A stretch of DNA of 64,000 nucleotides from Krasilnikovozyma curviuscula. Its lineage: Eukaryota; Basidiomycota; Tremellomycetes; Cystofilobasidiales; Mrakiaceae. The position numbers and the translations under genes were made by a program. The notes under the pieces are model-generated. The model ran no database searches. It was not told the origin of the DNA and saw only the letters and a list, made by a program, of their open reading frames with translations. The stretch covers positions 1-64,000 of the forward strand of contig MVAQ01000029.1 of the NCBI GenBank assembly GCA_014825775.1, read 5' to 3'. Every line of letters begins with the position of its first letter. Position 1 is the stretch's first letter. Positions 34,913 to 46,400 of this stretch are shown piece by piece.

Positions 34913-35249
34913 TGTTTGAGCTACACCACGCAGGATAAAGATCCGAAAGAGCGGTTGAAGTTGTTAGGCGTTAATGAATAGTTTTGGACTTTAAGATGAA
35001 GAACGTGGGTGTTGCTCCGGTGCAGCGATTCACTCAAATACCCTGGCTGGTAGACCTCATGACGGTGTGTGCCACGGCCGGAACATGGCTTGTTTAGGAT
35101 TCGACCATTTACAATTTTTCTCGCTGTCGTACTGTACGAAAGACAATTCAAGAATATGGAATCGTATAATGATCGTTGGCTAGAAAAATAAAGGGCTTCA
35201 TAATCTTCTAACCCTCATCGAGCCACTTGTCGTGATGGGATCGAGTCGT
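34913..35249. other. Intergenic region
   Basis: 337 bp between the dioxygenase start and the decarboxylase stop, holding the dioxygenase promoter. A minus-strand frame of 76 codons here has no domain. Nothing else seen. Confidence 0.45.
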
Positions 35250-37639
35250 TTAGCAAACAGCATGAGTCTTGGACTCTACGCCATCAGCAGCCGCTTTGAC
35301 GGCTTCTTCAGTCTTGTGTTGGACTAGACCCTTCTTGTTGCTCTTGTGCTTGCGTTCCTTGATGTTGTGGCTGACGAGCTGGTCGACAGTCTTCTTGTCA
35401 AGGGAGTCGAGGTATTCGCAGGTAGATTCAAGGTCACGAAGCACTGAGATATTTGAAAACACGAATCAGCAATCAGTGTTGACATCGACTGAGAGCGAAA
35501 GACTCACAAGTATCACATCTTGATCTCGAGAAGTCACCTCTGCAGACGACTCTGAGAATCTTGACATCAGTGGCATCTTTTGGAAGATTGTAGGCTATAG
35601 GAAAGCAGGATTATTAGAATGAATGCAGTTCTGAACAAAGGGGTGCCGAATTGGGCACGGTGAAGCTGAGTGTGAAAAACTCACCTGGAATGATCCAACC
35701 TCTTTCCTTCAACTTTGCAGCAATAGCAAATCTTTCAAAACATTGAGAGTCAATAATACAATCTTGTAGCAGACGCAGGGATCACTCACTCATCGTAATG
35801 CTTATCTTCCGCGATCAATCTGAAAGCAACCAAAGGCAATCCCTTTCCACCACCTTGACTCAAGATCTTAAATCTGCCGCCTTTTTCCAACTGAGCGGCC
35901 AAGTGATCAGCAGTGTTGGTGATTGACTGCATGATCGCTCTAAAGCCAGCCTTGCCATTTCGGATGAGGACGTAATACTGAGCCAGAACTTGAGAGGCTG
36001 ATTTAGAGAAGTTGAGCGTAAACGAAGCTTGGTCTGCACCCAGATATGCAATGTGGAACACCAACTGGAAAATTAAACGGGCGTGTTTAGATCAGAGAAG
36101 GACGCAAAAGAGAGGGGAAAGACCGAACCTCTTCAGGAAGGAAAGCTTTGCTCCTCCAGAACGCCCACCCAACACCTGGATAGACCAAACCGTACTTGTG
36201 GCCGGACGTGTTGATAGAAGCAACTCTTGGAAGTCTGAAGTCCCATTCCAGATCTGTGCAAATCGCAGCCATCCATTGTCAGCTTAATACTCTTTGCGAC
36301 AATAGATACGTCGAGAGTTAAACGCTGACCTGGATTGACGAATGGAGCAACAAATCCACCAGAGGCGGCATCAACATGAATGTAAACATCCACTTCTCCA
36401 TTAGTGTCCTTGTACTTCTTCTCCAACAAATCGTTGAGAGCTTTGGTGTCTTCGTATTCACCTACTCGCGTTCAGCGCGAAAACATGGTAGAGATATTTA
36501 GACTGGACCGATTGTAGGCGCAAATCAAGTAAAATCAAAAAAGACGAACCAGTGTAAGTCGTTCCGAGAATAGAGCAGATACCGATGGTATTTTCGTCGA
36601 TCAAATCAATCGCCGCTTGCGGATCGATGACATGTCTGTCTTTTGTGCAGTTGACCCACTTTTCTTCGATATCAAGATACTAAAGAAAAAATTGGAGTCC
36701 AAGATCAGTAAATTGTCGTTAACGTATCAATGGTGTTTCGAGAGCTTACTCTTGTTGCTTTCTCCCAACAGACCTGGACGGCTGAGTTCATGATGAGGTT
36801 GGGTCTCTCGGTACTCTTTCCAGCTTTACGCATCTTGGCTTGCCATCTCTTTTTCCTATTATTCCACCAAATAAACGATGCAAGTCAGTAATTAGTTCAA
36901 GGATACGGAGAGGGAGTTGGGAACGCTTACATTGCAAGAACTCCCAAAATGATGGCCTCTGAAGAGCCGACAGTTGAAACACCAAGGACATCTCCCTCTG
37001 GATGATCAACAGGCGCGTTGAAGAGCTTTCCAATGAGGTTGACGGCGCGGTTGTGGATCGTGACGGTAGATGGGTACTCTGAGAACGCATGCAGCCAGAT
37101 AAAAATTCAGCATTTTGGAGTAACGACTGAGCTACAAACACAGCATACCTTCGTAATCAATGAAGTTGGTCTTCAGTAGTTGGTAAAACAAGATCAGTCA
37201 TAGCTGGAGGGATGTAATATAACAGTTCATAATGATCGCAACTCGTACCTTCATGCCATCAACCATCAACTTCTCAGCATAAGGGTCCATCCACGTACTG
37301 ACAAACGAAGCGAGGTTCAAAGCTGGAGTGCCGTCGAGCTACAGTTGAGAGGAAAGTGTATTGAACGTAGTGGCGTCAGCCCAATTGCATGATTCCTTGC
37401 TCCATCTTAAAATAAGGTATTTATTCCATCGCTGAGAAAAAGTATAAACTTACTTCAAGCTCGTCACTGATCAGCCTGTAGGCAGTTTCACCGGGGATAG
37501 GTTCCTCGTTCATCTCAAACTGAGGCAAGTCCTCGAGGGCGTACTTCGAGCCATAGACGATGGATTCAACGAACTGAGGCTGAATCGAGCTTTCTTGGCC
37601 CTTCTTTGGGTCAGACTGTACTGCTCCTAGTAATCCCAT
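35250..37639 (-). CDS. Glutamate decarboxylase
   Basis: PLP-dependent conversion of glutamate to GABA, feeding the GABA shunt. Many exons. The N-terminus [14 protein letters not shown] is followed by [20 protein letters not shown], then [11 protein letters not shown] and [16 protein letters not shown] blocks. [14 protein letters not shown] holds the substrate-binding region, [13 protein letters not shown] the conserved Asp, and [16 protein letters not shown] the PLP-binding lysine. The [15 protein letters not shown] loop and the C-terminal [12 protein letters not shown] region are present. The C-terminal 60 residues are Lys-rich ([15 protein letters not shown]) and lack the calmodulin-binding features of plant enzymes. 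Confidence 0.9.
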
Positions 37640-38221
37640 ACTAAGAAAGAAGGGAGATGGAGTCAGACAGGCCGTGAAGGGGCCGAGGGAGCAAAGAGAG
37701 AAGTGCTTTACTTTTAATTGTAACTGAGGAAGGAAGCAGCAGAGTAAGCTGATCGTTAGCAAAGAATTTAGAGAAGGTATTTAGCAAAAGAAGTGCGCAC
37801 TTGGAGAGTGATAAAAGTGAGGAATAGGAAGATGTAGTTGTGATGAAACGTTCCTCATGAAAAAAAGGCAGGGTATTTTTGGAGAAGGGGATGAGAATCC
37901 GCTGGAAAACGCGTCATCGCCGTTTCGTCGTTTGCTTTGTTTCGATAAACGCGCTGTGGAGGCAGACAGAACCATTCTGTTAGTCTTATAATAGATATAT
38001 CAGAAAAAAATGAAGGCCAACACGAGAGGTAAAGGAGAGGTAACTGAGAAGAAATGCGCGAGCTTACTATCTGGGCGCGCACCTCAACAGAATTCTTCGC
38101 TGAATGTACTCCTTAGCCCTTAGATTTCCAATAGAATGTGTCACAACCATAAGCAGAGATAGCGATGAGTGCGGGAAAACCACAAATCAATTACCATCTT
38201 CCTCCATCTCTCGCCCGTCTC
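37640..38221. promoter_or_regulatory. Promoter region of glutamate decarboxylase
   Basis: 582 bp between the decarboxylase start and the stop of the next gene on the same strand. An ACGCGT occurs near 37909. Minus-strand short ORFs (37781-38082) look like chance frames. Confidence 0.4.
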
Positions 38222-39974
38222 TCATTGCACATAAATGGCACAGTTCCTCAACGACCCAGTAGCCATATCGAACAGCGGTACCAGCTCTATTGTCCACATC
38301 CTATTGTCCCTTCCATATTCTTTCTGCCCATCAGCTTGACTTGACACTAGGGAGTCACGGAGAAACAAACATCGGTCGACGAGGATGAAGGCTTCAATGA
38401 CAGGCCCCAACAATGACCGAAGAACATGAAGGAGTTGGAGTCTAAAATGAACAAGGTCTTCTCCATCTGCATCGAGTAGCTCTGTCTCTGTTGCTGCTTC
38501 GTCGAGGTTGTCGAAGAGGTCGATGATTTCTTTCCTCTCTTCCTTCCCTGCTTCTATTAATCGCTTCTTCACTTCTTTCAGATATACCACAAAGGACCCC
38601 TGTGATGCTCTCTCTGGCATCCTGCCTAGACGGAGGCCACCGCCTTCAGAATCCGTTTCCAGATCGATTCCTGTTCGGCGGTAGATCCACCGATCGAGTC
38701 TGGCACGATAGACGATCTTGTTGATGGACAGTAGCGGAGACTTTTGCGTCGCTGCCCAGTGTTCGGGACTGGATGTAGCTAGTTGGAGGTGATCAAGGGT
38801 GATGATCTTCTTCAGGCGGAGGGAGGAAAGAGTTGGTGTTAGCGGGAACGAAGAAATTGCGACCGCTGTCTCTTTCGATGTTGAAAGTCGGGATTTCTCG
38901 AATGTTGAGGAGGGGTGGACGACGGGGAGGATAGTGTTGAGCGTCATGAGGTTGTAGCAACAGCCGACGACGACGAGGCCAGCTGGCGTCCACTTTGTGG
39001 CTTTGGAGCGACTGGTTGATGCTTGGACGAAAGATTTGATTATGTCAACAGTTAGAGATCCACATGCGTGTAGACCGAGGATGAGGACTTCGTCTGGTAG
39101 CTTGTTGGTATGGATCTCGGTGTTGTCTGAAGGTGAAGGGGCAAGCCAGTCATCTATCGCATTCGAGAGGCTGTCAAAGCTCTCAATTTTAGCTGTTTTA
39201 TGACATATTGATCCGGAAGAAAAGGGCGGAGCTGGCGTTGATTTTGATGAGATTGACAGAGCGCCTTGGGTTTGGTAATCTTCGTGGTCGAGCGCGAGGA
39301 CATCGAGATCATAAGGAGATGATGACAGAGTATGAGAGAGATAGCCCTATTGGAGTGAGCTAACGGCATTCAGTGACAGCAATAATATGAAGCAAAATGT
39401 AAACACGTACCATCCCAGCGCCGATGTCAACTACTTTCTTTACCTTTTCTTTATCGATGAGAACCTCAGAAGCAGCCAGTGCCATTCGAGATACCTCGTG
39501 TGCTTTCTTGGGGGATTGGTGCTGTGGAGTTCGATGAAGCCTCTCAGCCGGACCATGCTTGGCAACTCGAGGGAGTTTCAAGGCTTCCAGTTGGCGGATA
39601 AATTGAGATAGAGATTTAGGTAAGTCTTTGTTCTGATGATCAGAACTGGGTCAGTTCAATGGGAGAGATGTGACTCTAGGAGACGGCCTACTAACCTGGG
39701 TATCAATTTTCCCACTGGCGAGCTCGTCCAACATCTTCTCCCTTTCGTTCACAGGTACGCTTTCAGCCCATGCCCACCAATCAACCATATCATTTCCATG
39801 AACTTCCGTTGTGACGCCAGTGATTGCGATTCGGTTTGGATGTGACTCTGGTGAAAGGGTCAACTTTCGAGGAAGGCCAGAGTCAAGGGACAGAAAATCA
39901 GCCAGGGAGGCATGGTAATCGTCAGGTGAGGTATAACCAGGAGGAAGGCTGATTTTGAGGGTTGATTTTGGCAT
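38222..39974 (-). CDS. METTL25/RRNAD1-like methyltransferase
   Basis: Class I SAM-dependent methyltransferase of the METTL25/RRNAD1 family, a group of putative rRNA or protein methyltransferases of undecided substrate. The N-terminal 120 residues are variable. A helix with LPRVAKHGPAERLHRT and SPKKAHEVSRMA precedes VVDIGAGMGYLSHTL (SAM-binding motif I). Family blocks follow: LGLHACGSLTVDIIKSF and VVVGCCYNLMTL. The C-terminal domain is helical and ends at FDMATGSLRNCAIYVQ. The start at 39974 (MPKSTLKISLPPGY) is preferred because the upstream 32 codons are hydrophobic and atypical; the alternative start is 40070. Divergent from TXNDC9. Confidence 0.8.
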
Positions 39975-40281
39975 TGCTTCTCCACTATTGGAACTCAGTG
40001 GCTGCGTGGCTAATAAAAAGGTTGTGAAAATCAGCGGCGCACGTCTCGATTTGAACCACTTCAACCTCATTTAATCGCATCTTTTCCCTTTCAGCTCTCA
40101 AATCAGTTTCAGGATAGCGATCAACACTGGCGAATACCAATTGACGCGCTTTCGAGCCAAATAGACGCGTTCTCCCTGCAGTGAGTGTAGCCTAGACGCG
40201 CTGTCGACCAAGAGACCGTGGACTGACTGAACTCTGCTGTATCAGAGAAGAAACTTACATCTACATTTAACTTTTAACATC
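39975..40281. promoter_or_regulatory. Bidirectional promoter with three GACGCG motifs
   Basis: 307 bp between the METTL25-like and TXNDC9 starts. GACGCG occurs at 40143-40148, 40164-40169 and 40195-40200; the second extends to ACGCGT, the core of the fungal MluI cell-cycle box. Motif clustering is seen directly; any MBF binding is inferred. Confidence 0.55.
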
Positions 40282-41389
40282 ATGGCTGATCGAGGAGACG
40301 ACGAGTGAGTCCTTTCCGAAGCTCGTCTTGCTCAAACGCACGGATCCCTGACGCTTCTCCCCCGTTCACCAGGCTGTTAGATACAGCACCACGGACAGTT
40401 CCATCAGTCCTCCCCCAGAGACGGACAGCGTCCGATAACGAAGATGAGGAGGAAATGTCAGATGGGGAGCTGCTGGAGAGTCTGGAGAAGGAGGAAGAGG
40501 ATTTTGATTGGGGTGGGTTCAGAGAAAAAAGAATGGAACAGATGCAAGCTGAGTGAGTCCATTTACAGTTGGTTTCCTTTTTACAATAGATCTCCGGTTA
40601 TTATGTTAGATAAGATGGTTGACTGATACTTTGTATCCTTCTCTTGTCACTCCGTCTGCGCCTTTCCACAGTCTTCAACAGATGAGAGCAATGCAGGCCA
40701 CGTTGTTTGGTAAATACACTGAAATGAAAAAGGAGAAGGATCTCATTGAGACAGCTGCGTTAGTGTTTCCTGTCACCCTGCGCTTGAAAATTCAAGGCTA
40801 AAATCTCTTCTATCTTTAAACTTGTCAATACAAAAACACTGTACTCTAGGAAAGAGAAATACGTTGTTATCCACTTCTTCCATCGCGATTTCAAGAGGTG
40901 TAGGATAATGGATACCCATCTTGCAGTACGCATTAGTCTGTCTCCTGTCGACCGCCTGTTCTTCTGACTTAGCCAATTGCGTTCCTCTCCCAGAAACTCG
41001 CCCCTCTGCATCCCTTAACCCTCTTCCTGAAAGCTTCTGTCGAGAACGTGCCCTGGCTGGTGCAGAAGATGTCCATTAAAGTGCTGCCTTGCGTCATGTC
41101 TTTCATCTCAGGCGCGGCGAAGGACAAGCTAATCGGGTTCGAAGACCTCGGTGAGCCTGGCCTCAAAGGAGAAGGCAAAGAGGACCAGTTCAAGACTGGT
41201 GTACTGGAATGGAGGTTCAAACATGTTGGAGTCATTCCGGATCCGTTGAAGGTCAAGAATGAGGTCGCGCTGCCGAGGAGCTTTGATTTTAGTAAGACAG
41301 CTTTTGGAGGCTTTGCAGAGGGAAGGAAAATACGGCAAGGTGGTGCTGGGAGAGGGAATGGTGAGGATAGTGGAGATGAGTATGCTTAA
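40282..41389 (+). CDS. PLP1: Phosducin-like thioredoxin-fold protein (TXNDC9/PLP1)
   Basis: Cytosolic co-chaperone that helps CCT fold tubulin and other substrates. Five exons: 40282-40304 (23 nt), 40373-40552, 40672-about 40760, 40850-40925 and 40994-41389. The N-terminus is acidic (NEDEEEMSDGELLESLE) and leads to a helical region with LQQMRAMQATLFGKY. The thioredoxin-like fold starts at KEKYVVIHFFHRDFKRCRIM (active-site cysteine pair of thioredoxin not conserved) and includes HLAKLAPLHPLTLFLKASVE and KMSIKVLPCVMSFISG with the cis-Pro, then LEWRFKHVGV. The order of parts and the Lys-Tyr-x-Glu region match TXNDC9. Confidence 0.85.
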
Positions 41390-41514
41390 AGGGTCGATCC
41401 TCTTTGTACAACTTCTCTGCAAACGAACATTGCGAGATCCGAGAAAGTCTTCACATCAACTCTCTCAATATCCAAGAGTAGAGATATTTTGATCTACGTT
41501 GTACACTCCAGTGT

Positions 41515-42763
41515 CTACGACTCTATCAAAGGGAACCCAACTTCCTGGTGCAATAAGGCTGTAATCTTCGCATAATTCTTCTCGTTCATCGGAGTCAACA
41601 ACCCATGACGGATGAAAAAGTCAATCATCACTAGAATCAAACGTATTGTTAGCTGCGGGAATGGGTTTTAAATTTCAAGAAAGAATGAGCTAGCGCACCT
41701 AAGCTGCAGTTGGGTTTGAAGCCGCCTCCTTGGAGCTCAGTCAAAACTTCGATAGGGGTGAGAAGGCGGAAGTCTTCAGATTCTCCATCGAAGGGTTTGG
41801 GTGTGAAAGACGAGGGCGCAGGCATGATGAGGTCGTAAGTGAACCTTTTGAAACAACAAACACACGAGACATCAGTCTCTTCTCTTAATGGACACACTGA
41901 AGAAAATACGTACTGAACTTCAGGTTGGACCCATTCACCTGCCAAAGTCGTATAGGAGACTACTCCTGTGGACTTAAGAAGCATGGTTGATGGTGATGGG
42001 GTTGTAGAGATCAAGGAAGCTGGGATTGAGGCCTCTTCTGCGCATTCTTTTATGACGCATGACAAGGGATCTAGTCCATGACTGACAAAACGGCCAAAAA
42101 GAACCAGAAGTAATGAATTAGTTTTGAAGATAAGTGACAGAGCGAAAAGAGAACTGGTAGTTCTTACGTCAATCCGCCAGCAACCATCTGATCTAACATA
42201 CCCGGCCACGTCTGTTTTGTCGAGCTCCTCCTTGGCACCCATATGCCTTCGATCTGGCCATCCTCACCAACGGTATACCCCGTCAGGTGGACGCCGAACG
42301 TCGTCAATCCAAACAGCCCACACGCTGCCCTTTCCAACTTGAACGCTCCATTTGTACCCCATGATCCTCCGGTGTTGCTTTCATGATTCGTTGGAGAGCT
42401 ACATTCAGTTGAAGGTCCGTAGATGGTATACTCTTCATTCCTCCACCCTTTCAGTGGATCAGGAAACACGTTCTTCTCCCTCCAATTCTCGACAAGCTTC
42501 TTCAGCCCATCAGAGCGGGCTTCAAATGTATTCAAGGAGGGCTTGAAGAATGCTTTTCGACCAACTCCGAGAGCAGTAGAAGGCTGGAAATTGAAAGGCG
42601 AGAGGTCGTTTCCGGAGAGAAAGAGTTGTTGGACCACATGCAGTAGTAAGAGGCCGATGGGCTGTGTCGATGAGGAGGTCAAGTAGAGCGGGATGAAGTC
42701 AAGCGTTGAGGGGTCCACGTTGGTGCAGACTAGGATTGCTGGAAGTAATGAATGGGATGACAT
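41515..42763 (-). CDS. Nudix hydrolase of the DUF4743 type
   Basis: Putative thiamine-diphosphate-related or other Nudix phosphohydrolase. Three main exons. The N-terminal DUF4743-type domain includes FEARSDGLKKLVENWREK and AACGLFGLTTFGVHLTGY. The Nudix box GGLTHGLDPLSCVIKECAEE follows the exon join; the usual GX5EX7REUXEE reads GX5DX7KECAEE, so the first acidic residue is Asp and the Arg is Lys, as in the DUF4743 relatives I know of. The C-terminal region has LLTPMNEKNYAKITALLHQE and ends at VGFPLIES. Convergent with TXNDC9 (125 bp). Start at 42763 (MSSHSLLPAIL) is preferred over 42781. Confidence 0.75.
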
Positions 42764-43437
42764 AAGAAATGAAAGATCCACCGGTTGCTGTGACTGTGAG
42801 TTTCAAGGTTGAGGTCGGTATTTATAATTCTAGGTCAGCATTCAATCACAGATTTCCGATCGGAAGGAATAAATTGAGAAGAAGGGGAGAGGTGAAACAG
42901 ATAGAAGGATCAAAAGGGAGGAAAAGGCCTAAGCTTCGCGTTTCAAGCAGAGATGTGGATTGAATGGAAAGGTCGGGACTGACTTTTATTTTCGGACCAG
43001 CAGATCAAGTACACCACTGATGCTATCTGAAACCTGTGATATGGAATCTATGCGGCCTTAGCAAATGAAGCTGTTTCGCTGTCTGATGAAGAAGTGAGAG
43101 TCGTCAGTTTTGCTGAGTCCAAAGAAACAAAAAAGGCGACGTGCATAAACTCACGGAGCTCTGTCTGAGTATTCGATCGGGAGAAAATGAGGGAAAAAAT
43201 GAGTGGTAGTCGGGTTCACCTTGACGAAACGTCCAGCTTGCGCGAGCTGGACGTAACCACCAAATCCAACTCCCTCATCTTTGGAATTCGGCCTGGAAGT
43301 TTCTTGAACCTAGTGAGTCGACTTGATTGAACTATTCAGGTGGTCATCCAGTATTGAGAAAGCTCTGAGAACGCAACAACGTCAGTTCTAGGTCACCCAC
43401 ATCCTGGCCGCGACACAGGTTCGCCCGCTGCCTCACG
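42764..43437. promoter_or_regulatory. Divergent promoter region with a long palindrome
   Basis: About 670 bp between the Nudix and DUF3684 starts. It contains a 26-bp inverted repeat (43229-43254). Otherwise A/G-rich with short ORFs of no apparent meaning. Confidence 0.5.
43229..43254. repeat. 26-bp palindrome upstream of the DUF3684 gene
   Basis: Ten-base arms, acgtccagct and agctggacgt, flank a six-base centre whose middle four bases are gcgc. One mismatched pair (t/g) interrupts the otherwise complete dyad. It lies about 185 bp before the start of the large protein. A zinc-cluster dimer or another dimeric regulator could bind such a site; this is inference. Confidence 0.7.
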
Positions 43438-46400
43438 ATGGATCGACGGAAAGCAGCATTGTGGGAAAACGGACAAGATGAAGCTGTCTCGGTCAACCAG
43501 AGAGCTCTGATTGACAAAGTACTTGCTCGATACTCTGGAGAGTACACAATCTTCAGGTGAGACAACAGTCGACAACGATTCGACCTTCTTTTGCTGCTTT
43601 AAACTGACTAAAGCTTCGCAATTGACTTTCCTATAGAGAGCTGATTCAGAACGCAGGTATGAAGGCTTCTGTTTTGGCTTTCATTCTGGCTTTGTTAACT
43701 ATTCCCCTTTCCCACCCTTCCGCTGAAACCAGACGACGCCTTGGCACGCTCCGTTCAGATCAAATTCTACACGAAAGACTGGATAGATCGTAAAGAAGGA
43801 GTTATCCCTAATGATACACCAAAACCAACAGCTATACCCGATTTCAAGATAGAAAACGTTCATCGGTATACCTTTCTCAACGATGGAACGCCCTTCAGGC
43901 CGGAAGACTGGAATCGGTTGAAGAAAATAGCAGAGGGTAACCCAGGTAATTGATTTCTCTTTCAATTTGGAATTCTTAGTTCTTTTGGGCTTCCGACGCC
44001 GCCATCCGACTATGATACTGACCAATTCCAATTCAATTCCACCATGCCTTTTGTCGTTTGGTTTGACCACCGCTTGGTTCTTTCTTGTTAGATGAGTCCA
44101 AGGTATGACACTCACGTCTCAAATCGTAACGCTGTTTCCCCTCGACTGACCGACATACAGATTGGTGCTTTCGGAGTTGGATTCTACTCTCTATTCTCAG
44201 TAACAGAGGAACCATACGTCGAATCAAACGACAAATGGATGGGATTTTATTGGAAAGACGGTGGTGATCAACTGTTCGCTCGATCTGGCTCTCTCCCACC
44301 TTCAACTTCCTCCACGTCACTTTCACCCTTCGGCCTTCCTCTTACATCATTCACAATGGATCTTCGTACACCCTCCCCGTTACCTGGACCGCCGTTGGAT
44401 CTTGCACGATTTCTTGTCTCTAGCCTCACATTCATGAACCGCATTGAAAAAGCCGAATTGTGGTTCGATGATCTGAGGTTGGTGCTGGTACAAAAGGAGA
44501 TGGGTAGTCCAAAGGCGTTAAAGATGGTCAAGGAGCTCTGGACGAAGAGTACAGGTGGGACAATGACTGTTTCGGGTATCTCAAGCACTGGTAAGTGTCA
44601 CATTCGAAGGTGTACCCACAGGTCTCAGTGTCGACTGATATTAATATTATCACTTCTGTCATTCGCTATTTGCAGGTGTTCAAATCTCTGCTCAAGTTAT
44701 GAGGGCAGTTTATGAGTATGGAAGTACAGCTCCTCTACCTGTCCCAACCTCGATCCCTAAAGCCGTTAAGGCTGCAACTTCCAATTTTTCCTCCATGCTC
44801 AGTCTATTTGGTCGTTCCTCACCAGCAGCAACGCCCCATTCTACACCCACGCCTCCACCGGCTCCTGTCAAGAGGGATCCGTTTGAACTGTTGAATAATT
44901 CGATGTCGCTGAAGATCTTCACAGCTCAGATCACAACCAATCTCTCTCGGGACTTCGCCCGTGAGCTCGAGCGATCAACAAAGAAACCACCTCCAAAAGC
45001 ATCTTCCTTCTCTCTCATCTACACAGGCAAAGAAGCTACGGAGTCCGGCTCCAACCTAGTTGGGTCTCAAGAGGGCAAAGGCACAACCCACAGCGTCTTC
45101 CGCTCTCTCGAAGCAGACTTGGATGGACGAGGGACTGCCAAGATCTTCATTGGCCACGCTACGGGCCAAACCACTGGTATTGGAGGACATATTTCTGCAA
45201 GGTTCATCCCCACTGTCGAGCGAGAGTCCATAGATCTGGTCGACCGATACGTCGCAATGTGGAACAAGGAGCTGCTTTGGGTCGGTGGCTTTCTGGCACG
45301 GTCGGTATATGAGCTCGAGATGGAGGAGATCAAGACTCTGTGGGATAGCCTGGCGGCTGGCGGAACGCAGCAACCAAATGAGGAATCAAAGATGTGGTTG
45401 ATTGAACGCGCGATCCACACGCTTAGGTTCTTTGCCTTCAACTCATCAACCCCCTCTTTGATTGTATCGCGAGATATGGAAACTGCTTTCTTTGCTTCTT
45501 CAAGAGGGCTGAACTCCATTTCGTTCCCATCGACTCAAGGAATCTTTAGCGCCGCATCTCAAGTCCGGATGCCTCATCCCGACCTGCTCAAGTTCTTGCC
45601 GAACCGACCTTTCGTCCCACAACTCGCTATTGACGACGCTAGTTTCCAGATATCCAAACTCAGGTTGAGGGGTATGTTAAAGGACATCTCGCTCGACGAC
45701 ATCCTCGATGACTTGAAGACGATGGTGTTGAGCGAGCAACAGTTAGTAGACTGTATGAAATGGTGGATAGGGGTGTCCAACCTACCGAACTTCGATATTA
45801 GTATGGGCAGGAAAGTCAGTGCCGTTGCAGTTTTTTCTCAGACGAATACAACCACAGGTGAAGACACGGTTATCCCTCTGTCGTCTATCACGACATTTGT
45901 CAACCCGCGGTCTTTCATCCCTGCTGAATTACCACTGCCCATTACGACGTTACCAACCTCAATTTCAAGAGCTCTTCAGATAGACCGACTGGAACTTTCC
46001 TTCGGAATCAAAGAGCTTTCCATCGCAGACTGGCTCGTTTTCCTCCTCTCACCGGCCATGGTCGGCCCCGACAGCGTAGTGGAGACAGATATGACCCGAA
46101 ACGCGTTCTTTGCTGAGAAGGTGCTGGAGATTTTGGCAAGAGCATGGGGGTCGATAGGACAGGTCGCTCAGGCGAAGGTGTTTGAACTGGCGTCAAAGCA
46201 CACTGTCATTCCTACGAGAGCGGGCATGAGCTTGCCAGAGAAAGCCTATTTTGAAAATGTGGATCTGTTTCCTGATCTTGCGTGAGTTATTCTCCTTTTT
46301 GCACTCCTTGTTGCGGTCAGGTTCATTTTCATCCCTTAACCACGCAGGATTGTCGCATTACCCATGAAGTCTCCAATCAAGGGCAAAGCGCTGGAGAAAA

